Source: JANYCO01 sp035535995
GTDB lineage: Bacteria; Bacteroidota; Bacteroidia; Cytophagales; Cytophagaceae
Direction: 5' to 3'
DNA: 64,000 nucleotides
NCBI GenBank assembly: GCA_035535995.1
Contig: DATLOZ010000023.1
Location: forward strand, 62,001 to 126,000
The notes under the pieces were generated by a model. It was not told the origin of the DNA. It ran no database searches and saw only the letters and a list, made by a program, of their open reading frames with translations. Each line of letters opens with the position of its first letter. Position 1 is the stretch's first letter. The position numbers and the translations under genes were made by a program. This document shows positions 1 through 9,528 of the stretch, one piece after another.

Positions 1-263
1 TCAGTATTGGGACAGACATATTCGTATTGAACCGGTTGTTTGTGCAGTAACACTTGCTCTTGCAAGACGGGCATCCAAGGTGTGATCTCAGGAAAGATCT
101 CAGAGAGCACCAGCCCCAGCATATTTTCTTTTGTTTTCATGAAAAGAATTTCTGCCGGCCGATTGACATAAGTGATCTTCGCCTCCTGATCCAACGCAAG
201 ACAGGCCTCGCGGATGGTATTAAGGATACGCTCAGCCATGGTAGATCCGTATTGCATGTTCAT
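1..263 (-). CDS. PAS-domain protein, N-terminal part (cut by window edge)
   Basis: The reverse strand is open from an ATG at 263 to the window edge, 87 codons without a stop. The visible protein has a typical PAS-fold start: a helix leading into CLALDQEAKITYVNRPAEIL, followed by the NMLGLVLSEIFPEIT segment. PAS domains bind small ligands or cofactors and usually sit in front of histidine kinases, cyclases or regulators. The output domain lies outside the window, so the class of protein cannot be named. Residue 3 is a second possible Met start. No signal peptide or membrane segment is seen in this part, so the PAS domain is probably cytoplasmic. Confidence 0.7.
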   Translation of the reverse strand, partial: MNMQYGSTMAERILNTIREACLALDQEAKITYVNRPAEILFMKTKENMLGLVLSEIFPEITPWMPVLQEQVLLHKQPVQYEYVCPNT

Positions 264-446
264 CGCATTTAAATTTAAGTTTGAAACATTTGCGATACCA
301 GAGTGCCGGATAAAAAGATTTTTTTGATCAATTTGAATTTCAAATTTTATCCATCGGTCGGCAGATAAAATTCACGATTTTGCCCGGCATCTGGGATATG
401 GCATCTATTTTACATACCGAATATAAAATAACCTGAGGGGAAAAGA

Positions 447-509
447 AATAAAAAACCGGGAACTACAGAAGGGTGATCTGAAAAAAATGTTCCCGGACTC
501 TCAACCAGC
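447..509 (-). terminator. Terminator-like hairpin, copy 1, with GCTGGTTGAGAG leader
   Basis: On the minus strand the leader GCTGGTTGAGAGT (509-497) is followed by an 8-bp stem CCGGGAAC/GTTCCCGG (496-489 with 463-456). A small inner CAGA/TCTG hairpin lies within the loop, and a T-rich run follows the stem. This is the form of an intrinsic terminator read leftward. The same leader and architecture recur at 744-803 with a changed but still paired stem. Confidence 0.6.
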
Positions 510-743
510 GTTAGATTCATGAGTATTATCCGACAGAATAATAATCTTGATCTGGAACAAAGATCATGATTGAACCGGCATTTACTTTTACAGGAAACTG
601 ATTCCTTTTTTCATACATCACACCTTATGAAACCCAATGTTGATGAGGCTTACAGCTTACGAAAACCTTCGTATTTACTGGAATTTATTTCGCATTGCCG
701 CATTTTGATTAAAAACAGGGAAGACAAAGGGAATTATAAGACA

Positions 744-803
744 AAAAAAACCGGGAGAATACAGAGGGCTCTGTATTATTTTCTCCCGGAACTCTCAACC
801 AGC
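744..803 (-). terminator. Terminator-like hairpin, copy 2, covarying with copy 1
   Basis: On the minus strand GCTGGTTGAGAGTT (803-790) precedes a 9-bp stem CCGGGAGAA/TTCTCCCGG (789-781 with 759-751). An inner AATACAGAG/CTCTGTATT stem and a run of eight T follow. Compared with copy 1 the outer stem differs in its last bases, yet both sides have changed together. This suggests that the RNA structure is kept. Confidence 0.6.
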
Positions 804-1200
804 TATGGAACTTTAAATAAGTTTGAAGCTTTTAATGTTTTCTGCCTTTTTCTTAAGACAAACAAATCTACATCAATTAAGAGGTTAAATCCAAGCATTT
901 TTTACCAAATTTCAGAACTCTATTTTTCTATACGCAGATTTGTTTTCTACACCATTTTATCCATCCTATCTCATTGACCTCTCTGTCCTTACAAGAGTTT
1001 TATATAAAATATAAATCCGGTTTTAGACCCATCCTTTTTTCCTGAAATCTGGATCTCATATATCATTTTTTTACTCTGTATCTGCTTTACCTATTGTTTA
1101 CATAGCGTTTTATTTATTTACAGAATCATTACAACTACTTTTCATTAGAGCAATAGAGCGCTTTTAGATTTGCATGTTCAAACAAACTACATAATTGCCC

Positions 1201-4200
1201 ATGCAAAGAGCCATCCATAAACATCGAGCACAACCCACCCACTTCTTTAAAAAAATTCATACCACTTGTTTTACTTTCCTTATGATCCTGATGCTTTCAG
1301 GAATCAGCACTATGCTTTCTGCACAGTTTACTCCTGGCAGACTGGTAGTAGTGCAAACAAGTAATAGTGGTAACGTTAAAACCACTAGTTCGGCAATCAC
1401 GCTGAAAGAGTTTAAAACCGATGGTACTGCCGGAATTTCCTTAGCACTGCCTTCTGGTTCTTATCAGCCAATCCAGATCGCCGCAGGAGCCAGTGGTTCG
1501 GAAGGATTCCTGACTACTTCTACCGACGGAAGTTTTTTGATCCTTGGAGGTTTTTCTGTAACAGGTACTACTACCACTGTTTCCGGTACTGCCTCTTCTA
1601 CTGTAAAGCGTGTTCTCTATACTGTAAATGCTGCTGGAGTAGCTACTAAAGTAGATTCGACCACTAACTACACTGGTAACGATATCCGCGGCGGGATCTC
1701 CGACGGTACCAACTATTGGGCCGCCGGTGCTTCCAATACCGGCGAAGGGATCAGCTACATGGGACCTGGCACTCCTGTGAGCCTGGGAGTGAACCCAAGC
1801 AACGTAGGCCCGAAAGCATACGGACTTCGTATCTTCAATGGTAATATTTATTATGCCACTCAAAAAGCCGGACCTAACAATACAACTTCCCAGCTTGGTA
1901 TATTTAAACTGAATACCGGACTGCCTACTACTGCCACCGTTGGAACTGCACAAACAACACAGATCATAAACGCTGGTACTGCTACGCCTACTGATTTTTC
2001 TTTCAGTCCCGACGGAAATACCTGCTACGTAGCGATCAACGGCGGAACCAGCGCGGGGATCCAGAAATGGACAAGTGCTGATGGCGGGCTTACTTACACA
2101 AACCAATATACCCTGGATGCAGGCGTTGCTATCTTCAGCCTTATAGTGGATTATGCCGATGTAAATCATCCTGTTTTATATGCCACTACCATGGATGATA
2201 TTTCTGTTGGTAATAATCTGGTAAAGATCGTAGACAATGGGGATGCTTCTTCTTCCACTGTTTCTACAATAGCAACTGCCGGTGCCGGCAACTGGATGCA
2301 CGGCATTGCCTTCGCTCCTACTTGTCCTGTACTGGCACAGCCTGGCGCTTTTACTGCCAGCTCTGCTACAGTGAACCTGGGACAAACAGCGGTAACTTAC
2401 ACCGTTCCGAACGATGCTTCTGCTACTTCTTACACATGGTCTTATAGCGGCACCGGTGCTACTATCAATGGAACCGGCAACAGCGTAACGATCGACTTTG
2501 CCAAGAACGCTACTGCAGGCACGTTGAGTGTATACGCAGTAAACGCTTGCGGGAACAGCACTGCAAGAGCAATGAATATTTCTATCGCCGGTGCAATCCG
2601 CATTACTGAATTTATGTATAAGGGTGGCGGCACAGGCGGACTGGGCGAATTTGTAGAACTTACGAATGTCGGCGGTACTGCTGTGGATATGACAAGCTGG
2701 AGCTTTGACGATAACAGCGAGACCCCAGGTTCTATGGGACTCGGCGCTTTCGGTACAGTGCAGCCTGGCGAATCTGTAATCTTTACAGAAATTGATGCTG
2801 CTACTTTCCGTAGCAACTGGCATTTGTGTTCAGGCATCAAAGTGATCGGGAACAATACCCAAGGCCTTGGAAACGGAGATGAAATTAATATTTACGATGC
2901 TTCAAATACTCTTGTGGACCGTCTTACTTATCCTGGCACCGGTGCAATCATCACTTCATCTGTAAGCGCCTGGGTAAGCTTAGCAGGCTTAGGTGCAAAC
3001 GATATCAGCAAATGGACCTTGTCAGTAGTAGGCGACGGAGAACAATCTGGTACTTCTACGCTGGGAGAAAAAGGAAGCCCTGGAAAAAGCACTATGGCTA
3101 CCGTATCCTTCGATGCTTGTACAGCAAACAATAGTGCGCCAACTATTGTGATCAATGTAACCAGCACTAGCAATTACCTGGACGGTGGTGTGGCTACTTC
3201 TCCGGGCAGTCCATACGCTACCAGCGGTGTACTCAACGATCCTACCGATCCTGCACGTACACTAGGATTTGACTTCACCATCGATGATCCGGATACGGAT
3301 GTGAACACGCTAACAGTAACTACCAGCAGTAGCAATACTTCTGTAGTGACGAATACAAACGTCGCTGTTACGGGAAGCGGAAGCTCCAGAAATGTAAAGA
3401 TCACTCCTTCTGCAGTAGGTTTTACCAATATTACCATCAGCGTGAGCGATGGCCTTTCTACTACTTCTTATATTCTAAACTACGGTGCTTCGGCTGCTTC
3501 TACTACGCCAGCGTCTACTGTATGGCACACCGGTATGTCGGATGCTTCTGATGGAATAATGCTTGACAATGGTTACTTCATCAGCGGTGACGATGAATTG
3601 GATGTATTGAATGTTTATTCCATAGACAACTCTGGTTTGCCGGCTGTTTCGTACGACTACACCAACTTCCTCGGACTGGATCTTTCCAAACCAGAAGTAG
3701 ACCTAGAAGCTGCTGCTTCCAGCCCGGTGACCAGCGGTAAGATCTTCTGGACAGGTTCTATGAGTAATAGTAAATCTCCTTTCCTTGATCGTCCGAACCG
3801 TAACCGTATTTTTGCTACTACGGTAACAGGCACAGGCACTGCAACCAGCTTTACTATGGCGGGTTACTATGATAACATGAGAGCTAAGATCCTTGCATGG
3901 GGAGACAGTCATGGATACGATTTCACTTCAAGCGCTGCCGCAGGCGTGGATTCTAAATCTCCAAGTGGCTTTGCTATTGAAAGTATGGTATTCGGACCGG
4001 ATAACACTACTCTATACATCGGTTTGAGAGCTCCATTGGTACCTACTGCTACGCGCGACAAAGCGGTGATCGTGCCTGTTACTAATTTTGAAAGCTGGTT
4101 TGGCAGCGGTTCTCCTTCTGTTGATCCTACGTTTGGAAATCCAATCGAGCTTGATCTTGGAGGAAGAGGATTCCGTGATTTGATCCGCCTGTCAAACGGT

Positions 4201-5184
4201 ACTTATCTGATCATCGCTGGAAACCCCGCAGGGAGCCCGCTCACAGGCGCTATCTACAAATGGACAGGAAATGCCAGCGATGCACCGGTGCGTGTAACTT
4301 CTTCCGGCGATAATACCTTAAACATGGAAGGCGTGTTGCCTGTAGTAGAAAGCGGAAAACTTTCTATGAGCAAATTGCAAGTGATCAGCGACGACGGAGA
4401 CGATGATCTTTATAACGATGGGAACGAGGCCAAAGACGAAACGCCAAACCAACGTAAATTCCGCGTAGACCTGCTTACTTCGCTAGACCTCTGCATGCCT
4501 CTGACAAGCGATACTACTGCAAGCATTTGCGATCATTTCACCTGGTATGGCACCAACTATACTGCTGCTGCTACGCCTACCCACACGCTTACCAGCTACC
4601 TGGGATGTGACTCTATCGTAACCTTGCATTTGACCATCTCTTCAAACCCTGTGATCAATGCAAATATTGATCAAGCAGTTTGCTCAAGTGTTATAACTAT
4701 AACGTTGAATGGATCTGCCAGCAATACTACGAGCCAAACCTGGAGTACTTCCGGTACAGGGACTTTCTCTTCTGCAAGTGCTTTGAATGCTACGTACACA
4801 CCTTCCACTGCTGATATTTCAAGCGGTACGGTGACACTTACGCTTACTTCAGACAACACAGGAGTCTGCACTAGCCCGGTAACCGATGCAATGGATGTTA
4901 CTTTCCATACCTGTACTTCTATTGCAGGAATGACCGAAAGCCAGGAGATTCAACTGGTACCGAACCCTAACTCAGGGAATGTAGTTGTTCAACTTTCAAA
5001 TGTGAGCGAAGCGGCTTCACTGGTGATCTACAACGTACAGGGAGAAAAAGTGAGAGACCTTATGATCGCAGCCGGCGCTACAGAGCTAAACCTTGAGCTG
5101 AATGATTTGAAAGCTGGTATGTACACCATCGTATTGAAAGACGCATCCGGCAAGCAAATGCTGAAGCGTATGATTCGTAACTAA
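1201..5184 (+). CDS. Giant secreted protein with lamin-tail domain and T9SS sorting tail
   Basis: A 1,327-residue exported protein. The N-terminus is basic (HKHRAQPTHFFKK) and followed by a hydrophobic segment (FTFLMILMLSGISTML) ending near SAQF, a signal peptide. Residues up to about 370 look like a beta-propeller-type repeat region. A PKD-like stretch (about 380-460) follows, then a lamin-tail domain (about 465-570: ITEFMYKGGG, GEFVELTN, WSFDDN). A second large beta-rich region comes next. The C-terminal 75 residues (LVPNPNSGNVVVQL, LVIYNVQGEKV, LKAGMYTIVLKD) are a type A T9SS sorting domain. The protein is therefore expected outside the cell or on its surface. ATG at 1201 is preferred over an upstream TTG at 1195. 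The substrate is unknown. A terminator follows at 5225. Confidence 0.8.
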   Translation: MQRAIHKHRAQPTHFFKKIHTTCFTFLMILMLSGISTMLSAQFTPGRLVVVQTSNSGNVKTTSSAITLKEFKTDGTAGISLALPSGSYQPIQIAAGASGSEGFLTTSTDGSFLILGGFSVTGTTTTVSGTASSTVKRVLYTVNAAGVATKVDSTTNYTGNDIRGGISDGTNYWAAGASNTGEGISYMGPGTPVSLGVNPSNVGPKAYGLRIFNGNIYYATQKAGPNNTTSQLGIFKLNTGLPTTATVGTAQTTQIINAGTATPTDFSFSPDGNTCYVAINGGTSAGIQKWTSADGGLTYTNQYTLDAGVAIFSLIVDYADVNHPVLYATTMDDISVGNNLVKIVDNGDASSSTVSTIATAGAGNWMHGIAFAPTCPVLAQPGAFTASSATVNLGQTAVTYTVPNDASATSYTWSYSGTGATINGTGNSVTIDFAKNATAGTLSVYAVNACGNSTARAMNISIAGAIRITEFMYKGGGTGGLGEFVELTNVGGTAVDMTSWSFDDNSETPGSMGLGAFGTVQPGESVIFTEIDAATFRSNWHLCSGIKVIGNNTQGLGNGDEINIYDASNTLVDRLTYPGTGAIITSSVSAWVSLAGLGANDISKWTLSVVGDGEQSGTSTLGEKGSPGKSTMATVSFDACTANNSAPTIVINVTSTSNYLDGGVATSPGSPYATSGVLNDPTDPARTLGFDFTIDDPDTDVNTLTVTTSSSNTSVVTNTNVAVTGSGSSRNVKITPSAVGFTNITISVSDGLSTTSYILNYGASAASTTPASTVWHTGMSDASDGIMLDNGYFISGDDELDVLNVYSIDNSGLPAVSYDYTNFLGLDLSKPEVDLEAAASSPVTSGKIFWTGSMSNSKSPFLDRPNRNRIFATTVTGTGTATSFTMAGYYDNMRAKILAWGDSHGYDFTSSAAAGVDSKSPSGFAIESMVFGPDNTTLYIGLRAPLVPTATRDKAVIVPVTNFESWFGSGSPSVDPTFGNPIELDLGGRGFRDLIRLSNGTYLIIAGNPAGSPLTGAIYKWTGNASDAPVRVTSSGDNTLNMEGVLPVVESGKLSMSKLQVISDDGDDDLYNDGNEAKDETPNQRKFRVDLLTSLDLCMPLTSDTTASICDHFTWYGTNYTAAATPTHTLTSYLGCDSIVTLHLTISSNPVINANIDQAVCSSVITITLNGSASNTTSQTWSTSGTGTFSSASALNATYTPSTADISSGTVTLTLTSDNTGVCTSPVTDAMDVTFHTCTSIAGMTESQEIQLVPNPNSGNVVVQLSNVSEAASLVIYNVQGEKVRDLMIAAGATELNLELNDLKAGMYTIVLKDASGKQMLKRMIRN

Positions 5185-5224
5185 CATTTTTTTGCAACTA
5201 ATATTTTTGCCTTATTAAAACAAG

Positions 5225-5252
5225 AAGGCCCGGTGTTCTGCCGGGCCTTTTT
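5225..5252 (+). terminator. Rho-independent terminator
   Basis: Nine-base stem AAGGCCCGG/CCGGGCCTT with a 7-base loop and a T run, 40 bases after the stop of the large secreted protein gene. Confidence 0.85.
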
Positions 5253-5256
5253 ACTT

Positions 5257-5288
5257 GATGCCAGATACCAGATGCCGGATGCCAGATA
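5257..5288. repeat. CCAGAT/CCGGATGCC-type dispersed repeat, copy 1
   Basis: Two GATGCCAGAT units flank one CCAGATGCC unit. A complementary ATCTGGCATC lies at 5444-5453, so the two parts could pair across about 150 bases of AT-rich DNA. The same words recur at 13850-13905 and 21298-21432. This defines a family of REP-like intergenic repeats placed after gene ends. Confidence 0.6.
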
Positions 5289-5479
5289 AGGATATACTTT
5301 TAAATAATGATACTTTGTTGTACCAATAGTTTATACGTTTTTAAATAGATGCTCTACTAATTGACTTTATCGTTTTAAAACCTTTGTAGCCAACTTAATT
5401 ATTGGTACATTAAAGTATATTACCTGATTTTATAGATACAATTATCTGGCATCTTGTAAAAGCATTCTTCATTTTAAAA

Positions 5480-6499
5480 TCAAATCCTTCGATCTGCTCC
5501 TTGTCTTTCCAGCATCCAGCCTGGGTATTCGGGGGTCAGCTTACTTACTTCATCGAGTGTTTTTAGTTCTTCGGCAGAAAATTGAATTTCGGTAGAGAGA
5601 ATATTGTCTTTCAACTGATCCGGATTTTTTGCTCCCAGGATGACCGTGCTTACTACTGGCTGATGCAGCAACCATGCGAGTGACAAGCGAGCGATACTGG
5701 TATTTTTTATTTTAGCCATCGGCTCCAGCACATCAATAATATCAAATGCTTTTTCTTTGTCTACCGGCGGAAAATCAAAAGTAGTTCTGCGCGCATCGCT
5801 TTCTCCTTTTCCGTCTCGTTTGTACTTACCGCTCAGAAAGCCTCCTGCTAATGGGCTCCAGACCATCAGGCCAAGTTTTTGATCTAATAGTAAAGGCACC
5901 AATTCTTTTTCAAGATCGCGCCCGGCGATCGTATAGTAGGCTTGAAGTGAAATAAATTTTGATACTTTATTGTACTGAGAATAAGACAATGCTTTCATCA
6001 ATTGCCAGGCGGCAAGATTGCTAGCGCCGAGGTAACGGACCTTTCCGCTCTTCACAAGATCGTCGAGCGCTTGGAGTGTTTCTTCCAACGGCGTAAGCGG
6101 ATCGAAGCCATGGATCTGGTAAAGATCAATATAGTCAAGCTGCAGGCGGCGGAGACTTTGGTCTACTTGCGTAAAAATATGTTTACGTGAAAGTCCCGAT
6201 TCGTTGGGCCCTTGTCCCATGCGGCCACGCACCTTAGTAGCGATCACAAGATCGTCGCGTTTCAGGCCAAGATTGCGGATAGCTTTGCCGGTCAATTCTT
6301 CCGACAGTCCTTCGGAATAAACATTTGCAGTATCAATAAAATTAATTCCTGCCTCTACAGCTTGTTTCACCAGTGTGTCTACCATCGCCTGGTCGAGCTG
6401 GCCGATGGCTGTCCAGAATCCTTTTCCGCCAAAGGTCATAGTACCCAGGCAAAGCTCGGAGACCAGCAAGCCTGTATTTCCAAAATTTTTGTACTTCAT
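5480..6499 (-). CDS. Aldo/keto reductase
   Basis: A 339-residue NADPH-dependent oxidoreductase of the aldo/keto reductase superfamily, a (beta/alpha)8 barrel acting on aldehydes or ketones in the cytoplasm. The catalytic tetrad can be read directly: Asp56 and Tyr61 in FIDTANVYSEG, Lys89 in VIATKVRG and His130 in DLYQIHGFD. The cofactor-binding region near the C-terminus is present (STVILGAKNPDQL). Length and start (MKYKNFGNTGLLVSELCLG) fit the AKR11/YajO-like group. The gene stands alone between two secreted-protein genes on the other strand. The substrate cannot be told from sequence. Confidence 0.92.
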   Translation of the reverse strand: MKYKNFGNTGLLVSELCLGTMTFGGKGFWTAIGQLDQAMVDTLVKQAVEAGINFIDTANVYSEGLSEELTGKAIRNLGLKRDDLVIATKVRGRMGQGPNESGLSRKHIFTQVDQSLRRLQLDYIDLYQIHGFDPLTPLEETLQALDDLVKSGKVRYLGASNLAAWQLMKALSYSQYNKVSKFISLQAYYTIAGRDLEKELVPLLLDQKLGLMVWSPLAGGFLSGKYKRDGKGESDARRTTFDFPPVDKEKAFDIIDVLEPMAKIKNTSIARLSLAWLLHQPVVSTVILGAKNPDQLKDNILSTEIQFSAEELKTLDEVSKLTPEYPGWMLERQGADRRI

Positions 6500-6635
6500 A
6501 TTTTTGATTGTTAAAGGTTTGAATAATTGATTGTAAAAAACAAACAGAAGAAAAATTTAATCTGTGTGAATTATTAAACAAATATTATAGTAAAAGATTC
6601 CCTGGGTAGCCTTTGATTTACCGGATTCCTAGCCA

Positions 6636-6676
6636 TTAGCAGAGTTGTTTGTGGGGACACAAACAAAGGCTTCGAA
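6636..6676. repeat. GTTGTTTGTG hairpin repeat, copy 1
   Basis: A 9-bp stem TTGTTTGTG/CACAAACAA around GGGA, followed by GGCTTCGAA. A nearly identical 40-base copy lies at 8479-8519, so the repeat brackets the secreted W-repeat protein gene. It occupies much of the 306-base gap between 6500 and 6805. The rest of that gap shows nothing further. Confidence 0.65.
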
Positions 6677-6805
6677 TAGTGGAATTCTTTAAGCGTTTTG
6701 AAAATATATTTTTATAAAGTACTTTTAGCATATCTTAACCAATTTATGGCTATAAACCAGCATTTTTCATCCCTATTATTTATTACAAAACATAAACTCA
6801 ATTCT

Positions 6806-8365
6806 ATGAAAAAAACAGTACTCTCTCTTCTACTGGCAGCAGCCAGCGTAGTTTGCTTTGCGCAACATACACCTAAGAAGCTTAGTCCACACCATGCTTC
6901 TTCTACCACTAAGAAAACTAAAAAATCAGCAGCTCCTTCCAACGCCAAAATAGCAGCGGTGCAAGAGGAAGATGGAAATAATGGTTGCCGCTACGATAGT
7001 TCAATTTCCTATGATTCTCCGGATGGAATTAATTATGTTCCTTCGAGTAAATACATTACCAAATACGATGCAAATAATAATGAGATCTTTGCGTCCTCCG
7101 TGGATTGGGATAACACTAATATGGTGTGGTATATTCCTGATGGTAGAGATGCATATTTTTATACTTACACTTCGAATACCCAAACAGAAGTCTATAAGCT
7201 CTGGGATGCTACCAACAGCGTATGGGTAAATAACTCACAATATATTACTACTTATGATGCCAATCATCATATCATTTCCAGCATAAATCAATCCTGGAAT
7301 AGCACCTCCAGCATCTGGGTAAATAATAGTAATTATGCATACACGTACGATAGTTATGGGAATGAGCTTACTTCGATACAACAAACCTGGGACAATACGA
7401 ACAGTGTATGGGTAAACGTCCAACAATACATCAACACCTACGATACCAATAATAACCAGCTCTCCTATCTAGCTCAATATTGGGATGGAACCAACAGCGT
7501 GTGGGTGAATAGCGGCAAGACTACAATGACCTATAATACTCACAATGATGAAACTTCTTCTATTAGCCAAGGCTGGGATGCTACCAATAGTGTATGGGTA
7601 AATGATAGCCGTAGTTCCTGGACCTACGATGCAAACTACAATGAAACAGTCTATGAGTATGACAATGGCTGGGATGCTGTCAACAATGTATGGATAGGAT
7701 ATAATAAGTATATCAGCACCTTCGATGCAAATAATAATTATACCAGTGAGATCTACCAAAGCTGGAATAGCACCTCCAGCAGTTGGGATAATAATGAAAA
7801 ATACGTTTACACCTACGATGTCAATAATAATAACACTCAAGCAATATATTATGAATGGGATGGCACCAACAGCGTATGGGTGAACAGTGAAAAATATGAC
7901 TACACTTATGACTCTAATCACAATGAAATTGTCGAGATAGATTCCGAATGGGATGATGTGAACAATGTATGGGTAAACAGTAATCGTTATACTATGACAT
8001 ACGGCTCAAACCATGAAGAGCTTTCTGGAATAGACGAGGAATGGGACAACACGAATAATGTATGGATGAAAGATAGCAAACACGAATATGTGAGAACCTG
8101 TATTACTACAGCTGTTCAAGAAACGGCTGCAACAAGCGCATTGGAAATTTTCCCAAATCCAACCAGCGGACAATTCACCCTGAGCGGCCTTCCTGAAAGC
8201 GGCACAATGGTGATCTACAACTACAGCGGCAAAGTAGTGTATCAAACTGCTCTAAACACTACTGACTTGAAAGTAGATCTATCCGGACAAAGCAAAGGAA
8301 TGTATTTCTATAAGATCAATAACGGTGCACAAAAAACTATCCAAGGAAAAATTGTAGTGGAATAA
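6806..8365 (+). CDS. Secreted W-rich tandem-repeat protein with T9SS sorting tail
   Basis: A 519-residue exported protein starting at MKKTVLSLLLAAASVVCFAQ, a clear signal peptide. An in-frame upstream start at 6698 would add 36 residues ahead of it and is less likely. The middle (about 60-420) is around ten tandem repeats of roughly 34-36 residues. The repeat core is QxWDxTNSVWVN followed by YxxTYDxNNN. The end (LEIFPNPTSGQFTL, MVIYNYSGKVVYQ, QSKGMYFYKI) is a T9SS type A sorting domain. Such repeats in Bacteroidota are surface-exposed and may bind carbohydrate or protein, but no function is known. A strong terminator follows. The gene is bracketed by two copies of a hairpin repeat. Confidence 0.82.
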   Translation: MKKTVLSLLLAAASVVCFAQHTPKKLSPHHASSTTKKTKKSAAPSNAKIAAVQEEDGNNGCRYDSSISYDSPDGINYVPSSKYITKYDANNNEIFASSVDWDNTNMVWYIPDGRDAYFYTYTSNTQTEVYKLWDATNSVWVNNSQYITTYDANHHIISSINQSWNSTSSIWVNNSNYAYTYDSYGNELTSIQQTWDNTNSVWVNVQQYINTYDTNNNQLSYLAQYWDGTNSVWVNSGKTTMTYNTHNDETSSISQGWDATNSVWVNDSRSSWTYDANYNETVYEYDNGWDAVNNVWIGYNKYISTFDANNNYTSEIYQSWNSTSSSWDNNEKYVYTYDVNNNNTQAIYYEWDGTNSVWVNSEKYDYTYDSNHNEIVEIDSEWDDVNNVWVNSNRYTMTYGSNHEELSGIDEEWDNTNNVWMKDSKHEYVRTCITTAVQETAATSALEIFPNPTSGQFTLSGLPESGTMVIYNYSGKVVYQTALNTTDLKVDLSGQSKGMYFYKINNGAQKTIQGKIVVE

Positions 8366-8389
8366 TTTTCACTTTTTAAAAAACAAGAG

Positions 8390-8423
8390 ACGCCACAGTA
8401 GAAATCTACTGTGGCGTTTTGTT
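8390..8423 (+). terminator. Rho-independent terminator
   Basis: Stem ACGCCACAGTAG/CTACTGTGGCGT with a 4-base loop and a T-rich tail, 25 bases after the repeat-protein stop codon. Confidence 0.85.
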
Positions 8424-8442
8424 TTATGACAGAGTACTTGCC

Positions 8443-8464
8443 GTTGTTTGTCCCGACAAACAAC
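8443..8464. repeat. Short palindrome GTTGTTTGTC/GACAAACAAC
   Basis: A perfect 10-bp inverted repeat with a 2-base centre. It is related in sequence to the GTTGTTTGTG repeats at 6636 and 8479 and lies just upstream of the second of these. Confidence 0.55.
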
Positions 8465-8478
8465 CATCCTGGCGCTTA

Positions 8479-8519
8479 TTAACAAAGTTGTTTGTGGGGA
8501 CACAAACAACGGCTTCGAA
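8479..8519. repeat. GTTGTTTGTG hairpin repeat, copy 2
   Basis: A 10-bp stem GTTGTTTGTG/CACAAACAAC around GGGA, followed by GGCTTCGAA. It is a near copy of 6636-6676. It sits in the gap between convergent genes. Confidence 0.65.
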
Positions 8520-8562
8520 GAAACGGATCTGCAACAAAAGACGAAAGCCTGCAGATCAAGGT

Positions 8563-9528
8563 TCAGGCAAACTTTTCCTCTACAACTTCCGATTTAATCA
8601 CCTCCCGGATCATATAAGGAGTTTTATTCTGGGATTCATAATAAGTACGCATCAACATTTCCGACACGATCCCGATCAGGATCAGCTGTACGCCTGTACC
8701 GCCGAAGAAAGCGCTGATGGTAACCAATTGTGTCTGCGAAAAATTCTTGATCGAAGCGATCTTAAGATAGGCCGCACCCAACAAGAGTGTAAAGGAAAAT
8801 AAAAAACAGATCAACCCTGCGCCTCCGAAGAAGTGCATGGGTTTATTCATATACTTATCTAAAAAGCGGATCAGTAGTAGATCCAATACCACTTTATATA
8901 TTCTTGATATTCCGTAATTACTTTTTCCGTGTTTCCTTGGCGCATAGCTTACAGGAATCTCTGCCACTTTACCGCCATACCATTTGGCATAGATCGGGAT
9001 GAAGCGATGCATTTCACCATAGAGATGTACATTGCGGATCACTTCGGTTCTGTAGGCTTTGAGAGTACATCCGTAATCGTGCAAGCGGACACCGGAAATT
9101 TTTGAGATCAGTTTATTCGCCAGCACAGAAGGAAGTTTGCGTGTGATGAATTCATTCTTCCAGCGATTTTTTCTCCAGCCCGAAACAACGTCGTACCCCT
9201 GATCAAGTTCTTTTAGCAACAATAAAATATCCGCCGGATCATTTTCAAGATCACTATCGATCAAGACGATCGTCTCTCCTTCTGCATGCTTGAGTCCTGC
9301 ATCAATGGCAGCGGTCTGGCCAAAGTTTCGTACAAAATTAATGCATTTTATGTTGGGATTTTCTTTTGCTACTTTTTCCAACGCTTTCCATGATTGATCG
9401 CGGGAGCCATCGTTGACGGCAACTATTTCGTAATCAAACATAGAGAGAGTTTCCTGGATCCTGCTAAACAGTTCCGGGATATTTTTTTCTTCGTTATAAA
9501 TAGGTACAACGATACTTAATTTGCTCAT
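8563..9528 (-). CDS. Polyprenyl-phosphate glycosyltransferase, GT2 (ArnC/RgtE/GtrB-like)
   Basis: A membrane-bound family 2 glycosyltransferase of 321 residues. The GT-A core has LSIVVPIYNEEKN at the start, VNDGSRD, and the DxD-type SDLENDP. The C-terminus has two membrane helices (FGGAGLICFLFSFTLLLGAAYL and TISAFFGGTGVQLILIGIV). This layout is that of enzymes loading one sugar onto undecaprenyl or dolichyl phosphate, such as ArnC, RgtE and GtrB. The ATG at 9528 gives the usual MSKLSIVVP start. An ATG at 9558 would add ten residues. The gene overlaps the end of the epimerase gene, so the two are co-transcribed. The lipid-linked sugar would be passed to the ArnT-like transferase in the same cluster. 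Confidence 0.88.
   Translation of the reverse strand: MSKLSIVVPIYNEEKNIPELFSRIQETLSMFDYEIVAVNDGSRDQSWKALEKVAKENPNIKCINFVRNFGQTAAIDAGLKHAEGETIVLIDSDLENDPADILLLLKELDQGYDVVSGWRKNRWKNEFITRKLPSVLANKLISKISGVRLHDYGCTLKAYRTEVIRNVHLYGEMHRFIPIYAKWYGGKVAEIPVSYAPRKHGKSNYGISRIYKVVLDLLLIRFLDKYMNKPMHFFGGAGLICFLFSFTLLLGAAYLKIASIKNFSQTQLVTISAFFGGTGVQLILIGIVSEMLMRTYYESQNKTPYMIREVIKSEVVEEKFA

Larger units (their letters stand above)
264..1200. other. Long intergenic region with two related hairpins
   Basis: About 940 bases without a convincing gene. An open frame at 570-977 runs through one of the hairpins, has no recognisable domain and reads like non-coding DNA. The supportable content is the pair of related hairpins at 447-509 and 744-803, both oriented as leftward terminators. 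The rest is AT-rich and must contain the promoters of the divergent genes on either side. No clear promoter box was identified. Confidence 0.5.

Noticed and set aside
54..272. Rightward open frame of 72 codons at the left edge
   Set aside because: It is antisense to a PAS-domain frame that reads as a convincing protein.
570..977. Open frame of 135 codons in the first intergenic region
   Set aside because: It runs through a terminator-like hairpin, has no recognisable domain and an amino-acid pattern unlike the neighbouring proteins.
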